Positions 24,501 to 39,500 of a stretch of DNA of 64,000 bases are shown one piece after another. The stretch covers positions 533,950 to 597,949 of the forward strand of contig CH003046.1 of the NCBI GenBank assembly GCA_000149265.1. The letters are read 5' to 3'. Numbering within the stretch: the first letter of the stretch is position 1; each line of letters starts with the position of its first letter. This stretch comes from Ciona savignyi. Its lineage: Eukaryota; Chordata; Ascidiacea; Phlebobranchia; Cionidae. The notes below the pieces were generated by a model that had not been told where the DNA came from, searched no databases, and saw nothing but the letters and a program-made list of their open reading frames with translations. A program made the position numbers and the translations under genes.

Positions 24501-27500
24501 CTTGTGACAAAACATTTACCCGTAAAAAACAAACAATGGCAAATCGTATTAGATGCACATGGCGTACAACACGCACAAATTGCAAGCTGTACTAGGCGTC
24601 AGCTTTGAGAGGAGTAATTTAAGGTGATTTAATGTTGAAGAAAAAACATGGATAACTACTACAGTTCAACTTGCCCCACAATTAATTAAAGGAACCAGCA
24701 TATTGGAATATATTCACATTCAACCAATTTCTATTCAGACTACCTTAATATTGTTCAGTTTGTTTAACTAACCTCGATTTTATAGTATTTTTGACACACT
24801 AACATATCAATAAATTTGATTATTATCATTATGGCTGATTGTTCCGTGAATCCAGTTTTTATGATGCAATAGGATACTTATTTGTACCTTTGGGAGTGGA
24901 ACAACATAGATTATAACACAAGGTTGTTTAGACTGCCTTATACCCACAGTCAAGTTTACTATTGGGTGTGTGATATAATGATAGAAGTTTTTAATGGATT
25001 AATTTTAATCCACTGTGTCCAGACAACTTCTGATCAGTGCTTTGCCCAATAACAACCACGATATCATAGTGGCATCAACTACCAGCAGCAGTAGTGATGG
25101 TAAAAGATGGTAGCACGATAACAGTACTACTGGGGGCATTTGCAGTCAAATGCTGAAGGTCTTAACACCCCGTAAAAATGTAGATGTCCAAAAAAATTTT
25201 TTTAATTCCGCTTTTCTAGGTTTATCAAATGAAGTAAAAAGCCGCGAACAACAAATTTCAAGATTAAAATACCTTTACAACAATAAGTTTAAAAAAAAAA
25301 AGTTTCCATGATTTAAAAATTAAAGCTTTTTTATTGATTTTTTTCACAAAGATTTAGACAAAATAACATTATTATTGGTTCAGTGATGATATATAAACAC
25401 TATAAATCAAGTATATAAATATTGCTGGTCTTTAAAATAAGTAAACTAAAATATTTAGTTAAAATTAGATCGTGAGATAAATACTTTACAAGTCATCAAT
25501 CTTAATATGAAAATTTCACATTTTTCTTAAATGAGTTTTTTTTTCTGTCAGACCATAATAAGACGACGCAATGCATTATCATACATGATCGTGTATTATC
25601 AGTTTTAGCAATTCTTAAAGCTAACAACACTGAAATGGCCATATTAAACGAAATCCCTCACACTTTACCCCCAGAATTAGCTGAGCAATATCGAGTGCAG
25701 ATACAACAGATCAGGAATGTCCATGAAGAGGAATTGGAGACTTGGAAGGAAGAATGCAGAGTCCACATCTCCGATATTCTGGTATCTGTTGATTACAATC
25801 TGTTGATTTATTTATTCACTTGGGTTTTACGGCCATATCCATTTTTTTAAATAGTTTTATTTTTCTTTTTTATGTCATGCTATTATGTCTGGCTTTTTTC
25901 CGATTTTTCTCATTCTCTTTTTTTTAGGTGTGTGCAATTTAATTAATGTTTTCTATAGAAACATAAATAAATAAACTGCACTGTACCGTTACTATATAAC
26001 TTCCAAATTTATGATGCAGTTAAAATATCGAAATTTAGGGCTTAACTATCAGATCAGATTATCTTGTTATTTAGCGATGGCAAATATTTTACCTACCGAA
26101 TAAAATTAAATCCTTTCTACACTAAAAATAGTAACTTTAGTATAGTAATAGCTTTCCTGCTATACACTATTCATAACTTCATACTTATTAGTCTTAGTAT
26201 GTACTAAAAGAACAATTTCTGACTTAAAAAAAGCGTTCTTAAAATAAACAAACTATGTTTAAATCGATTATACTTCATTCTTAATAAGATTAAATTGAAA
26301 GTTTTCTGCAAAATTCTTACCGACAATTGGTCCTTCTGACAGACAACGATTTCAGTTTTCCCAATATTACCAAATCGCTAAAATCCCAGTTTACAAGCAA
26401 AATATTAACAAAAATATTGATTTACTGTACAAGTAAGAAAATAATTTTAATCCAAACAAGTTACGATTTAATCTTCAAGACTGTTTGCGCTTGAATATTC
26501 TTCCAAATATTTAATTTGAACAACAAATAAACGATTATTAAACAACAAGCTAAAGTGTTATCAGCCACAGAGAGAGAGGAGAGTTTATTTACCGTGCGGT
26601 TCACATCAAGTACTATTTGCTATTTAACTCAGCGAGGTTATAAGCTTACGTTTCTGTAAGATTGAATTTCAATGTGAGACACCAGATACTTCTCTAGCCC
26701 TGGCAACCTAAAGAACAAGAACAATGTAAAGCCTTTATCACATATTATGCTTAGTTCATTAAAAAACCCTTAGTAGTCAGCTTAGTTAGATTTTTAGGAT
26801 GTTTTTGATAGATATATTTTGGTATATTTTTGATATTATAGGCTACATTAAGCTTAAGAATGTTTGTGCGCTTATTTTATACAGCAAGTCTTTTAGAGGC
26901 AGTTTAAACAGTACTTCATATTAGATGTTGAAAACCAGCCACCTATATAGAATACAGAGTATGTATTTTCACTCTATTTTATCCAGAATAATAAGGTTTA
27001 TATGGATTGTGTGCAGAGGTAGTGTTGGAAGAACGAAGGACTAAATCGAAAGCATGACGTCAGTATCCACAGTATCAACTGTCGACATACAGCAACTGAA
27101 AGCGGTAAATAAACCTAAAGTTAGAGAAATGAGTGTAACTAAATGTGTGTAAATAATAAAATGCAAAATTTAATAGCAATCCGTAAAAAAAAACTAAAAA
27201 AAAATTAAAAATTGTTTTCTTTTATTGAGGTGTTTTAAAGAGTTTCTTTATTTAATTTTTAATCAAATTTCACTGTATGAAAAGTATTGTATGGAATGCA
27301 TTATGCTACTTTTTATAAGTGTAGAATAAGATTGTTTTTGTAGATTAATATAAATGTTTTAAAAATGTAAAGTCGACAGCCACACTTGAGTAGTGATTTA
27401 GAAGTCACAGTAACATTTTAATGCATTTTTGCATTGTTAAGATAGTTAAATAAACAACAACATTCAAATCCATGTAGACGGGAAAACCATCAACATTTCA

Positions 27501-30500
27501 AGGCTTATTGCTGGGTTTCCAAATCCACTTTCATGTTTGACTGACATTAATGAATATCAATCTATGAGATTTTACTTTGCTGGAGATATAGCTATGGCAG
27601 TGTTACAGTCTTTACCTTTATGAAGTGGATTTAGTAGAAGCAAGCAATACTTCAATGTTATACTTAAACCACAGTGCTGACTTGTCCATACAATTTATTG
27701 CTTTTCCCGGTTTGTATTGGAATTCAACTACAATTTGTCTTATCATAAAAACAAATTTCATTAATTCCAAATTTCATTAATTCCTTTTTTTTTGCTCCCA
27801 TGTTATATCACTATCCGGCCGGTTAGTCTAGCAGTTAAGTGCATTGCCTTTCAATCGAAATGTTGAAGGTGCGAAACTGATCGCTAGCTAGTCGATTGTG
27901 TTCTTGGGCAAGGCACTTTATGAACATTGCCCGAACTCAGCGGATTAATGGGTTCTACTAAATTGAAGGAACGTGTCTATCATATACAACACACTGCAAT
28001 AGCTCTGGTAACCCGACAGTGGGTGTGAGGTGATCTGACGATTACCCGTGTGTTAAACCTCTTGGTTTTCCCATTCACGGGGATAAACATGAATATCGCA
28101 TCCTATTCTATCTTAAACATGAATATCCTACTCCCCTCCTCCTCACTCCCCTCCTCACCCCTCCACCTCCTCCTCCAGGAGATGGAAATGAGCGAGGACG
28201 AAACCCAGCAATGGGAGAAGGATGACCACCAGGGGAGCCGAAGAGCATCTTCAATTTCAACAAAAGGTTTCTTTCACGGGTTTTATTTGAACCACGAAAT
28301 ATCATACTTACTAATGTTAATTTGAAATTCACATTTTTTTATTTATTTAATTTTGTTAGTAGGTAGTGTGCCGCATTGCCATTCTATTTTCGTATCTTTT
28401 TTAATCATCTATTTCCTGTTATCCTATTTTCAATCTTAGTCACTTATCTTAAACTTGTGTTACGTAAAAGTGTATTAAATTTATTTAATTTAAAAAAAAC
28501 ACAGTGTAATGTTTTTTGGTGAATGTTTGAACCTTTTCGCAAAGGTTTTGCACTATCATTAGGAAATCAACCCCACATATAGTATAACAAGTAATGACAC
28601 AGAAAATAACCATGATTTAAGTAATCCAAATAAAACATGCTATTGCAAAACAATGGGCTCCATTAACGACCGGTCATGAAAGGTGAACATAAAAATAAAA
28701 AATAATTAGGTAAACATAGAAAATTATGAAAAAATATAAAGATAAAAATAGAAAAATATGAAAAATCTAAAGGTAATCATAGAAAAATATACTGATATAT
28801 TTGTACATTGGACAACATTGTTTCAACCTTCCATGTCACCAGGCAAACTGGTCTCCACGTACGAAACCTCCAGTGTTGCCAGTGATAAAAAGCTCCCAAC
28901 ACCGTGCAGCACTGCTCCCGTGGATGTGGATGCTGGAGATGAAGATTTTGATGAAGATCTTCTCAATGAGGAGTTTTGGGTGAGTTGGGGTGGAAATGGG
29001 GGGGGGGGGGTGACATATCAGTAGGAAAAAATAAAACACAATGTTAACACAAAAATGTTGAAAAATATAATGCAACAAAAAAATAGTACAAGATTAGATA
29101 GATTTAACGAAATTACCTTAGAATTGTGAAGATATGGTGTATAATTCTATTGGAATAAGATGCTGAGAACGTCAATGCCAATTGTGTTGAAACATATATT
29201 ACATCTTAAAGAAAATGACTTTATTTTGCTGTTTATAGTTTTACGTTTAATCGTTTATATTAAAACATATCGTTTTTATAATGCCGTTTTTGTAATTATT
29301 ATACCAAACATCCTTGTTATACTTCCAGTCCAACCTTCCACCTGAGAAATTGGTTTCAAGTTTCGCGAAATATCGTGAGAAAACTCGAGGTGAGATGGCT
29401 CGGCTGATGGAGAATCTGCAAGCGGCGAATATTCTGCAACAAAACGTGGCAACTGAGGCTGGAAGGTGGCAGGAGGAGAGAGCTGGGTTGTTGGCTCATA
29501 TTGAGCAGCTTAAGCTGTTACAGGTCACTGCTGTTGTCACTGTTTGAATGTGTCGTTTGGATATGTTTTTATCTGTGTAAATGGGAAAACGCAAGGAACG
29601 TTATCTTACCAACAATTATTAGATTACCTCGGGAATACTTGAGAGAGTATTTTCACCTTTTTACTCAATATAAGGTAGTCACATCTATTGCATTTTACAT
29701 TAAACCATTTAGTTCACATATTAAAATGTAAATGGCTTGCCAAAGATACACCAGCTAAGCCAGCGTCTGGTTTCCACACAGCTTGCTGGCTATAATGTAC
29801 CCATAGCAAATTATTTAATTGAAAAATCGCTGTGTTTCTCCATATATTGCCTTGCGTTTTTCCTGTAGACTATGGTTAATCAAATACTGCTTGTAAGTAA
29901 GTCAATTTCACCAAATTACACAATCAACTGTGCTTTGTTTTGCCATGTTTGAATGCTTAATCAAAAGATAAGTTTTGTCGTTTTTATATGGTGTTTTCTC
30001 TAGAACTCACTGGATAATTAGTTGGCTAAATAGCTAGAGGGTTAGGCCGTCACCTTTTAGCTCCTGGCAGGATCGTATTTCTTTGTCCGGCCGGTTGGTC
30101 TAACGGTTAAGTGCGTCGCCTTTCAATCGAAAGGTTGCAGGCGCGAAACTGGTCTCTAGNNNNNNNNNNNNNNNNNNNNNNNNNNNNNNNNNNNNNNNNN
30201 NNNNNNNNNNNNNNNNNNNNNNNNNNNNNNNNNNNNNNNNNNNNNNNNNNNNNNNNNNNACACACTGCAATAGCTCCGGTAACCCGACGATGGGCGCGAG
30301 ATGATCTGACGATTGCCCGTGTGATAGCCCCCTTGGTTTTCCCATTCACGGGGATAAAGATGAATATCCTATCCTATCCTAGCTGAAAGACAAGAAAATG
30401 AGTGGACATCACCTGAATCCAGTAGATTAATGGGTTTTACCAAATTAAAGAAACATATAATTCATACACAACACACTACAATAGCTCCGGTAACCCGACA

Positions 30501-33500
30501 TAGTGATCTGACGATTGCCCATGTGATAACTCCCTTGGTTTTCCCATTCACAGAAATAAAAATGAATATCCTATCCTCTTCTATATGGTTATCACATCTA
30601 TTGGATTTGAAATCCTATAAATCTTATGATTTTGACCAACTACATTGAACGATGGATGTTGTGATGCAGGAAGCAGCAGAGGAAGATGCAGAGGAAGCGA
30701 TGAGGAATCTCGAGGAGTTTGCTGCTGAACAGGAGCAGCTGGAAGTTGGTGAGTCCACTTGGTTGTGATGGGAATTTATTATTTAGTGCAACATTTAGTT
30801 TAATGGGGTCATTTTTGGGGTGAAAATGGGGTCATCTTTCCCTCTGCATTGCCCCAAACCAGTCAACTAAGGTAACTTATAATCACATTTTTTGTATAAA
30901 ACAAGGGATATTTTAGACAAGACGTTTGGTATCTTGCCCAACTACCTCTTTTTTCTGTGGTTGTGTCCCTAGTCGAGCCACTTCACAAATATTGCTGAGA
31001 TCCAGTTTATTTAAATTTGTTGTTCATATTTAAAGTAATATTAATTATCAAATAAATAATACACAATGGACCAGTTATAGCAACCTCGATGTATTCACCA
31101 TTGGAACCCCACTAGTCCGACAAATTAGTCTGGTGGGTTAGTGCGTCTCCTTTTAGCCGAAAGATTGCAGATTCTAAACTGGTCGCTAGCTTAGTCGGTT
31201 GTGTCCGTGGGCAAGGCACTTAACGGACATTGCCTGAACCTAGTCTTAATGGGTTTTACTAAATTAAAGAAACACACTGTGATAGCTCCGGTAACCTGAC
31301 GGTGGGCGCGAGGTGATCTGACGATTTCCCGTGTGTTAACCCCCTTGGTTTTCCCATTCACGGGGATAAACAAGAATATCCCATCCTGCGCTATGTTTAA
31401 ATAAATGAGGCTGCTATAAACACCCTCCCACCCACAGAGCAAATGATGGAAAACAGAGATGCAGCTCAGACAGGTGAACATGGGAGTGAGAAGGGGGAAT
31501 CACCTTCCACAGAACAGGTAAATTACTCTGATTGTGTGTGTGTAATCGAAGGTCATGGTATTCTCAGATGATCATCAAATCACCCTGCCCACTACCGAAT
31601 TACCGGAGTTATTGCAGTGTGTTGTGTATGATTGGGACGTTTCTTTAATTTGGTAGAACCCATCACACCACATGATTTTAAGTGATGTAAGTGGCTAGCC
31701 CAAGGACACAACTGACTAGCTAGCGACCAGTTTCGAATCTACAAGCTTTCGACTTAGAGCCCAACCAACTAACTAAACCAACGAGACAATATTTGTTTAG
31801 TGAACAGTTCTCCTCACTTACTATTGTTCCACATGACAGTATTGTTTAGGATAGAATATTCATGTTTATCCCCGTGAGTGGGAAAACCATGGGGGTTAAC
31901 ACACGGGCAATAGTCAGGTCACCTCGCGCCCACCGTCGGGTTACCAGAGCTACTGCAGTATGTTGTATATGATAGACACGTTTCTTCAATTTGGTAGAAC
32001 CTATTAGTCTGCTGGGTTCACGCAATGTCCTTTCAATGCCTTGCCCAAGAACACAACCCCACTAGCTAGTGCAGTTTCGAACCTGCAAGAAAGGTGTCGC
32101 ACTAAAGCAAGTCGACACTTATTTATCCATAACAAATTGTAAAATAATTCTTACCCAACCCCCACTCACCAGCCTCCTGAAGTAACGACAACAACCGGGG
32201 AATCCCCCATCTCGAAACCCACCTCAGCGGCCACCAGCAGAAGATCGCTAGCAAGCGCGTACCGACAGAAGATAGCTGAGAAGCGTGAAGCGATGGGCAA
32301 CCGTAAGCGGGAGAGAATGCGTAGCGCCGGCGGCTCCGATACCCCGATGCTTAAGGTGCGTTTAATAGGACAGTTGTACTGTTGCATTGAGGTACTTGGG
32401 AACTTATTTGTTAGGAAACACTGCGAGATACTAGCATACAGTGCGTGCAACAAATTGTTAGAAATCGTTGTTATCGGAATGCGGACATTATTAGTTAATA
32501 CTGGAACTAACGAAATGTGCAAATATACAAAATTACGCTCCTAAGTAGTCGTGTGTATCACGTAAATGCATTACATTGCACCCAACAACGAGTTACTACG
32601 AGTTATTACAGATCATTAAAACAATGGAGATATTGCTCCAATGTTTGTTAAAACCACTTATTCACTGTACTCGGACAATGCCTGCTAGTTGTCTTGCCAT
32701 AGGAACAAAACGAACTAGTTAGCAACTTTGTTTGGTCTTACAACCTTTCTGCTAATGCTCCGGCACGCTAACATATACTAGATTAACGGGAATGGCTGGG
32801 GAAACTAAAAGGAGGGAAACTGCACACCAAAATAAAGATTAATGCATTAGTTAAACATGGGGTTGCAGTTAGGGTTAGTTCTGGGGTTAAGATTAGTGTT
32901 TAGGGCAGGGTTTAAATTAGTTTCCTTAAATTTAATAAGCAGTTTCCCCCTTCCCGCTTCCCTTCCTTTTTGTGTTGCCCGGAATGGCATATTAACGCAT
33001 TTGTGTGTGTGTGCATGCGTACAAGTGTGTGTTTTCGTGTTAAAAGAATTAGTACTATTACAGTGAGTTTTTTCTTTAAATTACGTTAATGATTTAAAGG
33101 GTCAGATAGTGGCCAACACACATTAGAATCACGAAATCAACATTTTACATGCTCACCAGAAACTCAATCCCGTACACACATTAATATATTTGCTTCACCT
33201 ACCAGACTGTGTTCGACACCGGGCTATTAGAAGAGTTCCTACGATGTTATAGAGCCGTGGTGCAGTTTAAAGACGCTGTAAGTGGTTTGTTTAACTATCC
33301 TTTCCACTTGTGTTTTATGGTTGTGTTGTATTGTATACGAGCAATCGTCTGATCACCTTGCACCCATCGTCGGGTTACCGGAGATATTACAGTGTGTTAT
33401 GTATGATTCACATGTTTCTTCAATTTGGTAGATCCATTAATCCGCTGGGTGCAGGCAACGTCCGTAAAGAGCCTTGCCCAAGGACGAGTTAGCGACCAGT

Positions 33501-36500
33501 TTCTTACCTGCAACCTTTCGGTTGAAATCGGACAAATTACAGTGTGTTGTATTTGTTTGAGACATTCTTTTAGTTTTGGTAAAATCCAATAATTCACTAG
33601 GTTAGACATTACCTCAACCCAGTGGGTTAACGAGAACTAAAATGTTTGCAATGTCTCATATTACCCCCCCCCCCCCTATATGCTCAGATAGCTCAGGAGA
33701 TGGCGAGACATTCCGCACATTACAACAAGTCGTACACCATCAACTCAATCGTCACTTCCAACTACAACGCTAATGACGATCAGGTCAACACTTTATTGCT
33801 TGCTTGGGAATAATTTGGAAATTAAAGTTAATATAGAAATATGAACATTCATACTCACTATTTTTTTTTTAATTTTGAAATTGTTTTAGAACATGACATA
33901 ACTCTTGTTTTTGTGTATAGTTTATGTATCGCTAGGAAGTCCAAAAATGTAGAAAATCCCGTTTAATTTCTACATAATTTTGAACCTGTGGTAAGTTGGT
34001 AACAGTTGTTAGGCACCACTGCTTCCTTAGAGTATAACTCGGGATATATGCGATGGGATAATTATGTTTTATGCGAATAGGATAGGATAGGATATTCATC
34101 TTTATCCCCGTGAATGGGAAAACCAAGGGGGTTATCACACGGGCAACCATCAGATCACCTCGCGCCCATCGTCGGGTTACCGGAGCTATTGCAGTGTCTT
34201 GTATAAGATATACACATTCCTTTAATTTGGTAGAACCCATTAATCCACTAGGTTCAGGCAATGTCCGTAAAGTGCCTTGCCCAAGGACACAACCGACTAG
34301 CTAGCGATCAGTTTCGCACCTGCAACCTTTCGATTGAAAGGCGACGCACTTAACCGCTAGACCAACCGGGCGGACTAATGGGACAAGCGGACGACGCAAG
34401 AAAAGTTACCAAACCGTCAATTGCCAGATTACCTCTTAATTACGTGAGGGCTTTATCCTCGCACCCACAGTCTCGTTACTGGAATATTACAGTTTGTAAA
34501 ATACCACAAAAAATACTTTAATTTGTGTTCCACGCATTTATTGTAACCTGATCTCTGCCAGTGTGATAACTTCCCTTCCGTTTTCCGATTCATGGGGATA
34601 AAACATTAATATTCTATTCCACTGGGTTAAGGCGACGTGATTAATTTTCAACCACCAACATAATATCCCACCAGATACAACTATATGTTCCTGGAATGTC
34701 TGAATCCGTGGAGCAGAGTCTATCGACCATCAGCAAATGCGTGGCTGGCGCGCTTAACGAGGGAAGGACGGTACCAACCTCGACCGACGGGCCAGCGGAA
34801 CAGATGTTCCGTCTCCAAGTATTTCGTCTTCCTCATCAAATATTAATTTCGTAATTCGTATAGCTGGTGCAATCGGGGAACCCCCGATGACGTAATTATT
34901 TAATAATTCCTGCGGTTGCCGCCTCACGTGCATATTACAGCGATATTAAACAGGGGAAGGGCAGGGGAGCCTCTAAATGAAAAGTACTAGGAATATATTA
35001 ATTTTAAATATGATATCAAAATTAACGATAAAGCCATTATGTTGGAAATAGCATTGTTCACACAAATAATTTTAATGTTGATGTTTAAAACTATAATCGA
35101 ATCAATTTTGTAATCCATGATATTATAGTATATATTAAGACTATTGTGTTTTCTATTTAATTCGTCTTTCAAATATCCAAAATAGTTTTAATTTTAAAGA
35201 ATATTTAACAAAGGGACTGACAATGCGGTAATGGCGAAATGTATATTTTATAAACTCATGAACTGGTCTTTGTTCAAAAACCGCAATTTTTTTACCGCTC
35301 AAATTTAAATAGCGACAGTTTTTCTGCGGAAATTTAAAAAGCGCCATTTCTTTCCGCGCAAATTTAAATAGCGCCAGTTTTTTTGCGCAAATTTGCAACT
35401 TTTTATTTCCAGCGCGAATTGTCGGATCTTCGCACGGAGCACGAGAAGCGAACCCAACACGATGCGGCCATGATAATGCATCTGCAGAACACATTGAGTG
35501 AAACACAACGTGGTAACACCGCAGCTGCTGGTGTGAGTAATACGTCACTGCCACGTCACTTATGCCCGTCACCCATCTGTCTTATTTCAACCGTTTGCCA
35601 TATTTAGAACTCCAACTCGTTAGTTTTTTTAACACATTTTATAGTTAATTTTGTAGCTATTTTTTTAGTCGTTTTTTTCAGTTAATTTTTCAACTTGTTT
35701 TTTTAGTTATTTTTTAGCTCGTTTCCCAGTTTTTTTCAGTAGTAATAATGAATACTTTACTTTTTTTTTAAATCTGAGCCCATATAACCATATGGTGGTG
35801 CACTGTGGTATAATTTGATTCCATCAGTCGAAAATAGAGGATAATTAAATATCACTGCAAATCCGTTTATGCTACTTGATTTATATCGGAATTATATTAT
35901 TTAAGGTTGAAATTTCAATATCGTGCTGTTCACATTAGCTACAGATTATTGCATTATGGGGGTAACTAAAAGCACAAAATTTTAAAAATAAATAAATACA
36001 TCGCACAGTTACATAAAGTTATGGCACAGATTCAGAAAAAATGAATTTTAAATCGCCCATTTTGTTTGAAAATAAATTATTTAATTTAACTTAAAAATAA
36101 AAAATAGAACTGAATTTTGATCCGATTATTTAATTTGTAGACTTCCGGTTCCGGTTTCCCGTCGTCACCTGCTGGTCGCCTCTCCGCGCTCGCCGGGAAG
36201 ACCTCCATACCTCCACCTACCGGTGACTCAAGTGTCACTGTGATGTTCACTAGGTTGGACGCGGAGCACAACGCTAAGGAGCTGAAGAAATCGGCCACAG
36301 TCGGGAAGATATCATACGTGAGTCCATATTTTAACACGACGTCATTATAAAACGCTCATTGCATTGGAGATTCATTAAATTGTGGACGCGAGGTGATCTG
36401 ACGATTGCCCGTGTGTTAACTCCATTGGTTTTCCCATTCACGGGGATAAACATGAATATCTTATCCTATCCTATCCTAAATTGCTTGTTGTACTTTCCTT

Positions 36501-39500
36501 GAATTAGTTTAATACTGAACATATATTTTGACTTAGTCTAACCTCTAACAAAATAAGTGTGTTTTATCTCATTAATGGGAAAAAAATCGAAGAGTTAAAA
36601 CACGATCAATCGTCAGATAACTTCGTTCCCAACAATCGGGTTACCAGAGCTATTGCAATGTGTAAATGATTAAGACCTTCCTATAGTTTTAGTGCAATTC
36701 ATTAATCCATTGGGTTCAAACGATGCCCACAAGTACCTCGACTTTAATTAAACCGTCTAAGCTTTTAATCCACCAACCTTTTGCATGCTCTTAAGGATAG
36801 GATATTCATGTTTATCCCCGTGAATGGGAAAACCAAGGGGGTTAATACACAGGCAATCGTCAGATCACCTCGCGCCCACCGTCGGATTACCGGAGCTATT
36901 GCAGTGTGTTGCGTATGATAGATACGTATCTTCAATTTAGTAGAACCTATTAATCCGCTGGGTTCAGGCAAAATCCGTTAAGTGCCTTGCCCAAGAACAC
37001 AATCGCCTAGCTAGCGACCAGTTTCGCACCTGCAACCTTTCGATTAAAAGGCGACGCACTTAACCGCAAGACTAACCGGCCGGACTTTTAAATCAGTGAT
37101 GCCGCACAAAAGACGCCATAAATCTCGCAGGAAACACTGGAATCGGTGGTGATGACGATGGACGCGTACAACGCGATTCCAGCCCGTCGCATCCAGCATC
37201 TTGCTAAGAAGTTGGTTCATCATAGCAAGATGAAGGTCATTGAGACCAACGTGAGGAACAGCAACCTCGTCACCTCGGAAGTCTTCTCTGTGCTCGGTGC
37301 GTTGGACTTGACACACACACAAGCACACACGTTCATACACACGCTAATACACGTTTATACACAAGCACACACGTTCTTACAGACGCAAACACGCGCTCAC
37401 TTGCCCTCACACGCGTTCACATGCCCTCTTATATGCGCACTCACACGCTATAAGGCTTATACACACGCTCACACACGTCCAGGATTGTTTGATGAATGTG
37501 GTTAGATATACACGGATCTTTTGGTACACTACCGCCCAATCGTTAGATTGTCGCTTATCTAGATAGGCAATCCAACCCACTGCGCTTGTTGCAAAGGATA
37601 TTCATGTTCATTGTGTATGCGCCCGTGGGCGGGCCACAAGATAACGGTATAAAATGAGATATTATTAGATTACCTCTCGCCCGTCGTCCAGGTACCCGAG
37701 CTTTTGTAATGTGTTTTTTTAGTTTAGGTTAACTCATTATTTCATTAATTAACTGGATTTAGGCGATGTCTTCTGTGTCCTTGGCTTGCTCGAAGACAAG
37801 CCATCGACTGGTTTCGATCCCACAACCCATTTGCTGCATGCAAACCGGGGACACTCTAATCGACTAATCTAACCGGCCACATATACTTTGTAGAGATGCT
37901 AAGCAATTCAAACCGTCCTATAGTGATGACGACTATATTGTTGCTATCCCCAGAACAAATGGAAGTTGTCCAACGCCGCCGAGCGCAGGTTTGGGGGCGT
38001 CAGATGGATGATATGACGTCGGAACGTCGTCGACTCGCAGCACTGCTCTCTGACGCCCTACAGCGGTTGGAGTATATAACCGGAGTATTCCTGATCAAAC
38101 CGGTTGTATCGTACAAGGGGAAAGGTCATATGAGAAAGTAAAGCTTGTTATTTGTTGAGTTTTTAACCTCGTTAGCTGTAGCTTTGTGCCACCGAATAGC
38201 TTAGTGGGTTAGTGCTTCGCCTTTCAGCTGAATGGTTGTAGATATAAAACTGCTCGCTAGCGAGTCGTTTGTCTTCCTGGGCAAGGCAGTTAGTGGACAT
38301 CACTTAAACCTAGTGGATTATTAGCTTGTACTTAAATTGAAGGAATGTATCAATTATGCATAACACACAACAATAGCTTCGATAACCAGACGGTGGGCGC
38401 GAGACATTTTCACGATTGCGTAATAACGCCCCTTGCATTTTTCGATTCCCAATTCATGAATATTCTATCGTAACCTTGTTAGTTAATGAGTGGTTGAATT
38501 ATTTAAGCGATTATTTAGCCAAACCCATTACTCGTTTATGTTAACTTAATTTATCTTGTGTTATTTAAATCTGCCATGACGCGTTTTTGTTCTGCATAAA
38601 GAACGGCCTAGGTTTATAGCATTCACATGGGGTATACTAAAAAGCGGATAAAAGCAAGAAAAAGAAAACCCAAAATGTAGATTAAAGCGTTTGTTGTAGT
38701 GTTTGGACTAGGGTTTAAATAGGGTTAGTTCTGGGGTTGGGGTTGGTGTTTGGGACTTAGGTTGGAATTATTTCTTATACTCCTAGTAAGCAGTTGCCCC
38801 TCTTCCCTTTTTCCCTTTTTTCACTGTTTCTCCTATTACTCAGCACAATTTGCTTGATGCTGACACTTCACAATTTATCTTCCATTCTCGAAGGTACACA
38901 GGCAAGATAAGCACCCGCTTCAATAAATACCAGATGGAATCGATGTTACAACGTTTGCAAACCAAAAAGGAACACGGCAAGCAACTTCCCTATCACTGCG
39001 ATCCCTTGCAACGTAATTCGCTTACACTTTTAGTAGATGGGTTATTTATGATCTTTTGAAACACGCGTTATTACACGGACCGATCATTTACCTAGCTTCT
39101 TCTGTCGGGTTGCCGGACCTATTGCAGTGTTACGTAAAGGATTTAAATGTTTTATCAGTTTTGGTTAACCCTATTACTGAGAAAATTTGTATACGCCATC
39201 CTAGTTTTTATACTTTCTTAACCATGTAATTTTAGCTTAACCAGCGACTAGATACATTTAAAGAGGGTTATCGTTATTTTCACGACTAAACACCTGACAT
39301 TGATTTCGACCCCGTTTATACCAAGTTTGCTGCGTTCTGTTTTCACAAGAAAGCTTAACGGATTTCATCCGTGGCGTTGGTTCAAGGGTTAGTTAACGAA
39401 TCATATTTAAAGAAACTAAAGCGCTACGAGTATGCGTGTTATAGTGCTTACCATAAAGTCTGTTGAAAGTAGAGTTATGGAAATCCGGAATGCTACGCTT

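Noticed and set aside
30100-30386. Frames running through the N block
   Set aside because: They exist only because unknown bases carry no stop codons.
32870-32900. Telomere-like GTTAGGGTTAG motif (also near 7680, 38720, 44800)
   Set aside because: Short, imperfect, and always in the same place inside one MITE family; not a telomeric array.
37146-37505. Plus-strand frame of 119 codons
   Set aside because: The first part is exon 23; the rest is the intronic CA-rich tract after a good donor at 37297.
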